NCBI RefSeq assembly: GCF_017876675.1
Contig: NZ_JAGIOI010000001.1
Location: 3,038,001-3,102,000 of the forward strand
Direction: 5' to 3'
Length of the DNA stretch: 64,000 nucleotides
Source of the DNA: Arthrobacter stackebrandtii
GTDB lineage: Bacteria > Actinomycetota > Actinomycetes > Actinomycetales > Micrococcaceae
The notes under the pieces are model-generated. The model was given only the letters and a program-made list of their open reading frames with translations, had not been told where the DNA came from and ran no database searches. A program made the position numbers and the translations under genes. Of the stretch, positions 26,301 through 33,203 are shown piece by piece. Each line of letters opens with the position of its first letter. Within the stretch, counting starts at the first letter, position 1.

Positions 26301-27351
26301 TGCGGTGAGAGTAGCGGGAGATGCGGGCCGTGCCGGGGTCGATCACGTACTTGATGCCGGGCACCGTCAGCGAGGTCTCGGCCACGTTGGTGGCCAGCAC
26401 AATGCGCTTGCGGCTGCCGGGGGTGAACACTGCGTGCTGCTCGGCCAGTGACAGGCGCGCAAACAGCGGCAGGATCTGGACGTCGCGCAGCCGCGGGTTT
26501 GTATTAACACGGCCGTGCAGTGCGTCGGCTGCGTCGCGGATCTCGCGCTCGCCGGAGAAGAAGATCAAGATGTCCCCGGGTGCCTCCTTGGACAGTTCGT
26601 CCACGGCGTCGCACACGGCATCCAGCGGGTCACGGTCTTCCTCGCTGTTGCCGCCGTCCTCCCGGTTCCCACCGTGTCGGTTCCGGTCCGCGCCCGGGCC
26701 AAGTTCGTCGTCGTCCATCCCATCATCACCACCATTTGCAGGCCCGCTCAGGGGGCGGTAGCGGATCTCCACGGGGAAGGTGCGGCCGGAGACCTCCACG
26801 ATGGGGGCGGGGCCCTCGGGGGAGGCGAAGTGGGCGGCGAAGCGCTCGGGGTCGATCGTGGCCGAGGTGATGATGACCTTCAAATCCGGGCGCTTGGGCA
26901 GGATTTGCCGCAGGTAGCCGAGGATGAAGTCGATGTTCAGGGAGCGCTCGTGGGCCTCGTCGATGATGATGACGGAGTATTTGCGCAGCAGGCGGTCGCG
27001 CTGGATTTCCGCGAGCAGGATGCCGTCGGTCATGAGCTTGATCTTGGTTTGCGGGCCCACATGGCCGGTGAAGCGGACCTGGAAGCCCACCTCCTCGCCG
27101 ATTTTGACGTCGAGTTCGCTGGCAATGCGTTCCGCGACGGTGCGGGCGGCGAGGCGGCGCGGCTGGGTGTGGCCGATCAGGCCCTTCTCGGCCAGGCCCA
27201 GTTCCACGCACATCTTGGGGATCTGGGTGGTCTTTCCGGAACCGGTTTCTCCGGCGATGATGGTGACCTGGTTGGCAGCGATGGCGGCCATGATGTCCTC
27301 GCGGCGTTCCGAGACGGGAAGCGCGGCGGGGTAGGAGATAGTCAAAGTCAT
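23314..27351 (-). CDS. hrpA: ATP-dependent RNA helicase HrpA
   Basis: Very large DEAH-box helicase (1345 aa, close to the usual 1300). Walker A GETGSGKTT is at residues 34-42, DEAH at 131-134 and SAT at 163-165. The motif VI sequence QRSGRCGR follows, then the helicase-associated/OB region and a long C-terminal DUF3418-type domain. HrpA acts on structured RNA and on stalled ribosomes in the cytoplasm. Two low-complexity insertions are visible: an Asp/Gly/Asn/Arg-rich one in the first helicase half and a Gly/Ala/Asn-rich one before the C-terminal domain. The downstream flank is the repeat-rich spacer. Confidence 0.95.
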   Translation of the reverse strand: MTLTISYPAALPVSERREDIMAAIAANQVTIIAGETGSGKTTQIPKMCVELGLAEKGLIGHTQPRRLAARTVAERIASELDVKIGEEVGFQVRFTGHVGPQTKIKLMTDGILLAEIQRDRLLRKYSVIIIDEAHERSLNIDFILGYLRQILPKRPDLKVIITSATIDPERFAAHFASPEGPAPIVEVSGRTFPVEIRYRPLSGPANGGDDGMDDDELGPGADRNRHGGNREDGGNSEEDRDPLDAVCDAVDELSKEAPGDILIFFSGEREIRDAADALHGRVNTNPRLRDVQILPLFARLSLAEQHAVFTPGSRKRIVLATNVAETSLTVPGIKYVIDPGTARISRYSHRTKVQRLPIERVSQASANQRSGRCGRVSDGICIRLYSEEDFNARSEFTDPEILRTNLAAVILQMTAMGVAKGPKDVEKFPFVQAPDSRAITDGVTLLRELGAVNPQGGITGVGRQLSQLPVDPRLGRMIVEAAKRGVAAEVMVLAAALTIQDPRERPTDKQQLAQEKHKRFVDEHSDFTGFLNLWRYIKEKQDELSSSAFRRLCKAEFINYLRVREWQDLFTQLKQMGKSLDIKVSGNDIDPVANHDAIHMSLLSGLLSHIGLYDQRKREYAGARGTKFMVFPGSALFKKTPDWVMAAELVETSRLWARVAAKFDPLWAEQVAPDLVKRTYSEPHWSKRNGSVMAHEKVTLYGVPIVPDRRIQYSRIDPELCREMFIRHALVEGDWNTHHKFFHRNQALLAEVEELETRMRRRDLRVDDETLFEFYDERVGAEVVSERHFDKWWKGARHENPALLDFDTQVVMAEEPELDEAAFPKTWVQGEFELPLSYEFHPTAPGAAPNPSDGVTVQVPLLFLNQLSEPQFRWQIPGLRAELVAALIKSLPKAIRKNFIPAPDVGRQAAAALAADFDPAVDELEPSLELALRRIKGHVIPPGSWNWDAVPSHLRMTFSVVDKNGKILEEGQDLSELQAKLAGATRRAIAESLGATPKTTQAGRAPLGAPAGKNARNGKGGQPPANGNGTTAAGGAAAGGKGPASGIPGNSGADNTGIQERSGITTWDVGTLPREVKRLVAGHTVTGYPALVDEGATAGIRVFQRQDVQESAMRAGVIRLLALRVPSPDRYVLDHLSNTEKLTFSQNPHGSVTELIADCTLATIDKLTPAALPWNQKDFDALYETVRAELIDTVFTVTAIVEKVLASNMRVQKALRATTSLPLISALNDIKQQLELLVYPGFVAKTGFAQLSQLPRYLTAIERRLEKLPSNVARDGQSMAIVQRLEDEYDDAMAALLPGQRSTAGLEHVRWMIEELRVSLFAVELGTAYSVSEKRIRVALGKAMA

Positions 27352-27364
27352 GGTGCCACCCAGT

Positions 27365-28207
27365 TTATGCGGTTATTGGCGCCGGGGCCCCTTCGCGCAC
27401 CTTTGTGCGGATTGTGAGCGCGCCCCGTGCGGCCAGGACCAGAAGTACGACGCCGGCCCCTGCCGATGCGCCCGACGCGACCAGCACCGCCGTGGCCAGG
27501 ATCGGAACGCCGGCTTGGGCGGCTCCGCCAGGTGCCGTTCCCATGAGTGCCGCAGCGGCTCCGAAGCAGGCCATGAGTGCGCCGGTGCCGAACCTCACCA
27601 TGTTGGCAGCAGAAATTTCCCGCCAGCGCCGGTCAAGCGCGGCCATGCGAGGATCCTGCAGGGAAACCGTGGTCCGCAGCCGGTGGAGGACCAAACCCGT
27701 TGCTCCCAACAAGGCGAGAGACAGGGCAAGGAGCGCAACGCCGTCGTTCCTGTCTGGGAAGTACTGGGGGAGGGCAAAGCCAGCCACCACAAAAACGACG
27801 AACACCGTGAACACTGCGGCGGGCAGGATGCCGGCACGCCTGGACAGCAGCGGACGTGCTGCAGCCGCCTCGGGGAGTTGGGCCGCGGGCAGGGCCGAAT
27901 AGAGCAGCAGGCCGCCGCTTGCCGAGAGCCCTGCCGTCAAGGCGATGGGAAGCACCTGCTGCTCCGACATGCCAATGGTGACCCTGAGCAGGGCTGCGAA
28001 CATAACGACGGCAAACACTGCCCCGGCCACCGTGCGCAGCAGCGCCCGGAACATGACCTTGGATTCCTCGGACTGGGTGATCGCTGCAGGTGTGCGCCCG
28101 GCGGCCAGGGCAAGCGGTGCCTTCTTCTTGGTGATCCAGGAAGCAGCCGCGGTGATGGCCAGGGCCACAACGAGGAAAACGGCAAGCAGGGCAATCAACT
28201 TGGTCAT
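27365..28207 (-). CDS. Polytopic membrane protein of unknown function
   Basis: A 280-aa protein with roughly seven hydrophobic segments, starting with MTKLIALLAVFLVVALAITA and ending near LVLAARGALTI with a short basic tail. A soluble stretch around residues 165-185 contains LRTTVSLQDPRMAALDRRWRE. I recognise no functional motif. It lies 14 bp downstream of nothing co-directional on its 5' side and just before hrpA's start, both on the minus strand, but the 13-bp gap shows it is upstream of hrpA and may be co-transcribed with it. Confidence 0.7.
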   Translation of the reverse strand: MTKLIALLAVFLVVALAITAAASWITKKKAPLALAAGRTPAAITQSEESKVMFRALLRTVAGAVFAVVMFAALLRVTIGMSEQQVLPIALTAGLSASGGLLLYSALPAAQLPEAAAARPLLSRRAGILPAAVFTVFVVFVVAGFALPQYFPDRNDGVALLALSLALLGATGLVLHRLRTTVSLQDPRMAALDRRWREISAANMVRFGTGALMACFGAAAALMGTAPGGAAQAGVPILATAVLVASGASAGAGVVLLVLAARGALTIRTKVREGAPAPITA

Positions 28208-28317
28208 GGGGAAAGTCTTTCATGAAACAGGGTTGCAGCCGTCGTGGGGGCTTCCGCCGTTGACAGGCGGTTGGAGCCGGTCCGCAGGCCGCGCCGCCTG
28301 CGAATATCTCCTTAGTT

Positions 28318-28803
28318 TCAGCCCGCCGCGTCGGTGACTTTTTGCAGCAGCGCCGCCAGCTGGGCCTGTTCCTTTTTGCTCAGGACACCCGTGATGGCGT
28401 GTTCGGTGGCCAGGTGGTCTGGCAGGGCTGCCTCCACGAGGTTCCGCCCGGCGGGCGTCAGCGAGACCAAGGTGCCGCGGCCGTCGTCGGGATTGGCCTT
28501 TCTGGCCACCAGGCCGCGGGCCTCCAGCTTGTTCAGGCGCTGGGCCACGGCACTGGAGGAGATCATGGCGTCACGGGCCAGTGCTGCGGGCGTCAGGCTG
28601 TAGGGCGGGCCGCTGCGCAGGAGGGTGGCCAGGACGTCAAAGGTGGATGAATCCAGCCCATGCCCCGCGAAGGTGGTGGCAAGCCGCGCCTCCACAACTG
28701 ATGCGGCGCGGCTGAGCCGGCCCACCACGGCCATGGGTGAGACGTCCAGCCCGGGTTTTTCGGTATGCCACTGGGCAAGAATGCGGTCTAGTTGGTCTGC
28801 CAT
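28318..28803 (-). CDS. MarR-family transcriptional regulator
   Basis: A 161-aa winged-helix repressor of the MarR family. Features are a long N-terminal dimerisation helix, the helix-turn-helix SLTPAALARDAMISSSAVAQ, the wing RKANPDDGRGTLVSLTPAG, and C-terminal helices. It is divergent from a DMT-family exporter across a 45-bp gap that holds two CTAAG-type palindromes. It most likely represses itself and the exporter until an aromatic or drug-like ligand binds. A GGATGG site precedes its ATG. Confidence 0.9.
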   Translation of the reverse strand: MADQLDRILAQWHTEKPGLDVSPMAVVGRLSRAASVVEARLATTFAGHGLDSSTFDVLATLLRSGPPYSLTPAALARDAMISSSAVAQRLNKLEARGLVARKANPDDGRGTLVSLTPAGRNLVEAALPDHLATEHAITGVLSKKEQAQLAALLQKVTDAAG

Positions 28804-28823
28804 TCCACCATCCTAGCAATTCG

Positions 28824-28856
28824 CTAAGCGCTTAGTTATACTAGCTAAGTGCTTAG
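28824..28856. promoter_or_regulatory. Paired MarR operators around the exporter promoter
   Basis: CTAAGCGCTTAG (28824-28835) is a perfect palindrome. CTAAGTGCTTAG (28845-28856) is the same with one mismatch, exactly 21 bp downstream. The -10-like TATACT (28837-28842) of the exporter lies between them, and the second palindrome covers its GTG start codon. Confidence 0.75.
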
Positions 28857-29841
28857 TAAAAAACTTGTCCTCGTCCTGGTGACGGCCCTGGCCCCGGCCG
28901 TGTGGGGTTCCACCTACCTGGCCACCACGATGTTTCTGCCCGAGGGCCGCCCCTTGCTGGCCGCGGTGCTGCGTGCGCTGCCGGCCGGGCTGCTGCTCCT
29001 GGCGCTCTCGCGGAAACTGCCGCGCGGGTCCTGGTGGTGGAAGTCGTGGGTCCTGGGGATGCTCAACATTGGGGTGTTCTTCGCCCTGTTGTTTGTGGCC
29101 GCGTACCGGCTGCCCGGGGGAGTCGCGGCCATTGTGGGTGGGGCGCAGCCGCTACTGGTTGCCCTGTTGGCCAGCCGGGTGCTCCAGGAGAGATTGACGG
29201 CCGTCCGGCTGGCGGCCGGTATGGCCGGCGTGTTCGGGGTGGCGCTGATTGTGCTGCAGTCGCAGGGGCGGTTGGACATGCTGGGTCTCACCGCGGCGTT
29301 CGGCGGAACGGTGTCCATGGCGGCCGGAACAGTGCTGGCGAAGAAATGGGGCCAGCCCCGCGGGGCGTCCGGACAGCCGGTGTCGCCGCTGGCCACCACG
29401 GCGTGGCAGTTGATCGCTGGCGGGGCGTCGCTGGCCGTGCTGCTGGCTTTGGTGGAGGGGCTTCCGGATCAGCCGTTGACCGGCCCGAATGTTTTGGCCT
29501 ACGCATATCTGTCCGTGGCCGGCACCGCCCTGGCTTACTGGTGCTGGTTCAGGGGACTCGCCCGGCTGCCTGCGGGTGCCGCGGCGTTCCTTGGCCTGCT
29601 CAGTCCCGTGGTGGCCATCGTTCTTGGCTGGGCCGCCATGGGGCAGGTGCTCGGGCCATGGCAATTGGTGGGCGTGGCCGTGGTCCTGGCATCAGTCATT
29701 GCCGGCGTGGGCATGAAAGGCTGGGGCCATGACACAGGAAAAGAACACTCAGGGCCAGCCGGTGCTGGCGACGCTTGCGCTCGCAGGCCGGAACTTTGCG
29801 CTGCGCCGGGCGGAGGCGTCCGACGTCGGGCCCATCGTTGA
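28849..29841 (+). CDS. EamA/DMT-family exporter
   Basis: Ten-helix membrane transporter (330 aa as read) of the drug/metabolite family, with the two EamA repeats recognisable at about residues 10-140 and 150-290 and the PAVWGSTYLATT start typical of the group. The GTG start at 28849 is only 7 nt after the -10 box TATACT, so the mRNA is probably leaderless. The last 35 or so residues, after GMKGWGHD, are not family-like and overlap the next gene by 113 bp in another frame. Either the tail is a real extension or the original stop was lost by a frameshift. Control by the divergent MarR protein is likely. Confidence 0.87.
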   Translation: MLSKKLVLVLVTALAPAVWGSTYLATTMFLPEGRPLLAAVLRALPAGLLLLALSRKLPRGSWWWKSWVLGMLNIGVFFALLFVAAYRLPGGVAAIVGGAQPLLVALLASRVLQERLTAVRLAAGMAGVFGVALIVLQSQGRLDMLGLTAAFGGTVSMAAGTVLAKKWGQPRGASGQPVSPLATTAWQLIAGGASLAVLLALVEGLPDQPLTGPNVLAYAYLSVAGTALAYWCWFRGLARLPAGAAAFLGLLSPVVAIVLGWAAMGQVLGPWQLVGVAVVLASVIAGVGMKGWGHDTGKEHSGPAGAGDACARRPELCAAPGGGVRRRAHR

Positions 29842-30250
29842 GCTGACGGCGCGCGATCAGCTGAGGGCCTCCGTTGATTCCGCGGCCCCGGAGAAAAGGG
29901 AGCCTTACGTCGCTGCCTTCAGTGCAATTGATGCAGATCCGGCCCATCTGCTTTGCGTGGTGGACTCGCCCGAGGGAACCTTGGCGGGGACTATGCAGCT
30001 GACGTTTTTGCCGGGACTTGCGCGCGGGGGCGCGACGAGGATGCAGATTGAGGCTGTCCGCGTGGACGAGACGTTGCGCGGCATCGGACTCGGCTCGGCC
30101 ATGATGCGGTGGGCTGTTGAAGAGGCCCGGCGGCGGGGCGCCGCGCTGGTGCAGCTGACCAGCGACAATGCGCGTCCGGACGCCCATCGATTCTATGACC
30201 GGCTGGGGTTTGTCCAATCCCATGCCGGGTTCAAGCTGCTGCTGGACTGA
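29729..30250 (+). CDS. GNAT-family N-acetyltransferase
   Basis: A 173-aa acetyltransferase. The GNAT fold begins at FALRRAEASDVGPIVEL (about residue 23). The acetyl-CoA motif VDETLRGIGLGSAMM is at about 110-125, and the C-terminal ALVQLTSDNARPDAHRFYDR is typical of the family. Substrate unknown. Its ATG lies 113 bp inside the 3' end of the DMT exporter gene, and the GNAT similarity starts within that overlap, so the start is probably close to correct. It likely shares the MarR-controlled transcript. Confidence 0.87.
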   Translation: MTQEKNTQGQPVLATLALAGRNFALRRAEASDVGPIVELTARDQLRASVDSAAPEKREPYVAAFSAIDADPAHLLCVVDSPEGTLAGTMQLTFLPGLARGGATRMQIEAVRVDETLRGIGLGSAMMRWAVEEARRRGAALVQLTSDNARPDAHRFYDRLGFVQSHAGFKLLLD

Positions 30251-30551
30251 GGATCGGGGCCACCTGCGTCGCAGAGCGGCTTTGGCACGTGGCTGGCCGG
30301 GCCGTTTTCGGGCCGGTTCGGCGTTTTGAGGGCATTCATTCCTCCACAAGTGGAGCCAGCCCTGGGGTTGTCCACAGATTTCCGCAGGAGGGCCTGGCGG
30401 GCTGCAAAATGTCCGTGGCTGCCCGTACGGTTGATGTATTGGCAGGGTACGGACAGGTCCGAATATGGGTTCCATATTGGACGGCTCCAGGCCTGCAGGG
30501 AATGCATCGGTGCGTCAGGGCCGGCGCTGGACTGGCAAGGTGGTGAACGGC
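30251..30551. other. Intergenic region before the DUF222/HNH gene
   Basis: About 300 bp without a convincing gene. It contains TTGTCCACA (30368-30376), which equals the actinobacterial DnaA-box consensus but is a single copy, and a TCCACAAGTGGA palindrome at about 30352-30363. The HNH frame is open back to 30465 within this stretch. No clear promoter is visible. Confidence 0.4.
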
Positions 30552-32420
30552 ATGGCGGCACCGGAATGGCATGATCCCACGGACCGCGATGCCGCCCGCC
30601 CGGCATCCGCGGGCCAGGATGTTGCCGGTCCCGGTGCCGCGGCAGCGCTGCCCGGCATGGATTCGCAGGCCAGGACATGGGCTTCTGACAACGACTGTCC
30701 CATGCCCGTGCAGGATCCCTCAGGGCGGGGCGCCGCCGCCATGGTCCGGTGCCAGGACATGCTCGACTTGGGCCGTGCGGCACAGGAAACGTGCGGGGCG
30801 TTCTTTGACCCGGTGGTGCTGGCGCAGCTGGATGCGGCATTGGCCCATGAGTTGGCCATGCGGGACCAGCAAAGCGCCGTGGAAGCTGCTGCGGACTTGG
30901 ATGCGGCAGTCCGCAACGACCGTGACGGCGTGGCACTGGCGCAACTCAGGAGGCGCGTGGCCTCGACCGGTGCCTCTGCCGAAAAGTCCCAGGGGCAGGC
31001 CCAGCTCGCCTTGGAGGTTGTAACGGCACTTGACGATTCCGCTGGTGGGGCCTTTGATCCAGAGACGGTCGGCCAGCTCTCCGGTGCGGGCCTGGTGGAT
31101 GTGATCGACATGGTGGAAAAGGTGAAGAATTCGTTGTCTGCGGTCCAGGCGCATGCGCAGGCATTGTTTGTTGCCGAGCAGCGCCTGGCGCAGGCGCGTG
31201 CGGGGATGCCGAAGGAAAGGTTGGGTCGCGGCGTTGCCCACCAGGTTGCGCTGGCCAGGCACGAGGCGCCCCATCGCGGCAGGTACCTGTGCGAGCTCTC
31301 AGAAGTGGTGGTGCGGGAAATGCCATGCACCATGGAGGCTTTTGCGCAGGGCCGGATCAGTGAATACAAGGCAGGGCTTCTGGCCAAGGAAACCGCCTTT
31401 CTGTCCTACGAGCACCGTGCCGCGGTTGACCAGGAGATCTGCGGGGACCTTGATGCTGTTGAGCTGATGGGCAACCGCGAGTTGGCTTCCGCAGCCCGGA
31501 AGGCGGCCTGCGCCCTGGACCCGCAGTCGTTCATCAAACGCCACGAGAAGGCAGTCGGGGACAGGTTTGTTTCACTTCGCCCGGCGGCGGACGGCATGAC
31601 GTACCTGACTGCCTTGATTCCACTGAAACAAGGAGTTCGCATTATTGCCACCCTGACCAAGGTGGCGGACAGCCGCAAGGCAGCAGGTGACGAGCGGGGC
31701 AAGGGGCAGGTCATGGCGGATGCGCTCATGCACCGGCTGATCAACCATGCCCCTTGCGCTGACGGTGCCGGGACCATCAGCGACCACAGGGGTGTTCCAG
31801 CCGGCAGTCCTGTCAATACCGGGGCAATCCTGCAGCCCACGGCCGCCGAATCGCAATTGTGTACCACGGTGGACGAGGCCAATATTGCCTTGGAACTGGT
31901 CATGACAGACCGTTCACTCTTTGGCGGGGACAACGACCCCGCAATTCTGGTTGGCCATGAACCCATCCCGGCACCCATGGCGCGCAACATGGTCCTCGAT
32001 GAAGGACCTCAACAAGTTTGGCTTAAACGCTTGTTCACCCATCCCTCCACCAACCAGCTCATGGCAATGGACTCCCAAGCCAGGCTGTTCCCGGAAGGAA
32101 TGAAACAGTTTCTTCGGGCGCAGGACCAGCGGTGCCGGGAACCTTACTGTGACGCGCCCATTCGGGAATATGATCACATCAAGGCCTTCGCGGCCGGCGG
32201 TTGCACCTCCATCGACAATGGGCAGGGGCTGTGCGCTGACTGCAACCAGGCGAAAGAGGCGCCGGGCTGGTCGACAACGCGAAGTCCGGCCGGCGTGGAG
32301 GGCGGCGGAAGCCCGCGCGCCACCGAAATCACGACACCTACAGGCCATCGATACGTGTCTGTCGCGCCTCCGCTGTCAGGACCGGCGGCACCGCCCGGAC
32401 CGCGCAGGAAGCCGCGATAG
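30552..32420 (+). CDS. DUF222 / HNH endonuclease-signature protein (13E12 repeat type)
   Basis: A 622-aa protein of the family that is multi-copy in actinobacteria (the 13E12 repeat of mycobacteria). A long helical DUF222 region spans about residues 60-400. A C-terminal HNH motif RCREPYCDAPIREYDHI, with a later CADCNQAK, gives a plausible zinc finger and metal-binding His-Asn-type site. Function is not established; mobile-element or DNA-processing roles have been suggested for the family. I preferred the ATG at 30552 because AAGGTGG lies 8 nt upstream; 30465 is an alternative start in the same frame. An internal region about residues 420-500 is less conserved. Confidence 0.82.
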   Translation: MAAPEWHDPTDRDAARPASAGQDVAGPGAAAALPGMDSQARTWASDNDCPMPVQDPSGRGAAAMVRCQDMLDLGRAAQETCGAFFDPVVLAQLDAALAHELAMRDQQSAVEAAADLDAAVRNDRDGVALAQLRRRVASTGASAEKSQGQAQLALEVVTALDDSAGGAFDPETVGQLSGAGLVDVIDMVEKVKNSLSAVQAHAQALFVAEQRLAQARAGMPKERLGRGVAHQVALARHEAPHRGRYLCELSEVVVREMPCTMEAFAQGRISEYKAGLLAKETAFLSYEHRAAVDQEICGDLDAVELMGNRELASAARKAACALDPQSFIKRHEKAVGDRFVSLRPAADGMTYLTALIPLKQGVRIIATLTKVADSRKAAGDERGKGQVMADALMHRLINHAPCADGAGTISDHRGVPAGSPVNTGAILQPTAAESQLCTTVDEANIALELVMTDRSLFGGDNDPAILVGHEPIPAPMARNMVLDEGPQQVWLKRLFTHPSTNQLMAMDSQARLFPEGMKQFLRAQDQRCREPYCDAPIREYDHIKAFAAGGCTSIDNGQGLCADCNQAKEAPGWSTTRSPAGVEGGGSPRATEITTPTGHRYVSVAPPLSGPAAPPGPRRKPR

Positions 32421-32421
32421 G

Positions 32422-33048
32422 CTACGCCAGCCGTACGGCCCGCAGCACCTCGTCATGGATCGTGATGCTGTGGCCGTCTGCGTCGAGTCCGCCCCGTGGC
32501 CGGGCCTCAGCGACGCAAATGCGCCACATGTCCTGAGGCAGGGAGGCGGCAATGTCGATGGCACTGAAATAGAGTCCGTCACCCTGCGGTCTCCGGGCGC
32601 CGGCTTGGATGTCAGCCGCCGAATGGCCCACGATCAGCAGGGAGCCGCCTCTGGCGACCGACGTGGCGAGCCGCAGGAACAAGGGCTCCCGATCTTCACT
32701 CGGCAGGTGAATGAACTGGGCGGTGACCAGGTCGAAAGACGAAGCCGGAGGCGTCCATTGCAGGAGGTTGCGGTGCTCCCAGGCGATGGAGCCGGGGAAT
32801 GCCTGCGACGATGAGTGCTGCCGGGCCCGGCGGAGTGCCACATTCGAGAAGTCAACGGCAGTGACCTGCCAGCCCTGTCGGGCCAGCCACATGGAGTCTG
32901 CACCCTCGCCGCATCCCACGTCCAGGGCACGGCCAGGGGGCATCCCTGAAATTTCGGACACCAGCTGAGGGTTGGGTTGGCCACTCCAGACGGCCTCGCT
33001 GCCGCTGTACCGCTCATCCCAAAATGACTCGCCAAAACTCTGCACCAT
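32422..33048 (-). CDS. Class I SAM-dependent methyltransferase
   Basis: A 208-aa Rossmann-fold methyltransferase. Motif I, ALDVGCGEGADS, is at residues 41-52, with the acidic VTAVDFS following as motif II and FDLVTAQFIHLP as motif IV. It resembles TehB/UbiE-like small-molecule methyltransferases; the substrate is unknown. It ends 1 bp after the convergent DUF222/HNH gene and is divergent from the giant regulator, so the two start regions face each other. Confidence 0.87.
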   Translation of the reverse strand: MVQSFGESFWDERYSGSEAVWSGQPNPQLVSEISGMPPGRALDVGCGEGADSMWLARQGWQVTAVDFSNVALRRARQHSSSQAFPGSIAWEHRNLLQWTPPASSFDLVTAQFIHLPSEDREPLFLRLATSVARGGSLLIVGHSAADIQAGARRPQGDGLYFSAIDIAASLPQDMWRICVAEARPRGGLDADGHSITIHDEVLRAVRLA

Positions 33049-33203
33049 GTGAAAAGCCTATACCGCCGGGTGCTCCCGGACGGCGTGGATGCACCGCAGT
33101 TAACATTTCTATCTGCCGGACCGCATTTTCAAAGGAATTGGCTACCATGGAGGCATGGCGGGAAAGTCCATGTTTTATTGGGTCTCGGGGAAAGAATAAT
33201 TCC

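Noticed and set aside
30368-30376. TTGTCCACA, identical to the actinobacterial DnaA box, as a possible replication origin
   Set aside because: It is a single site with no cluster, no AT-rich region and no dnaA/dnaN nearby; it may be chance.
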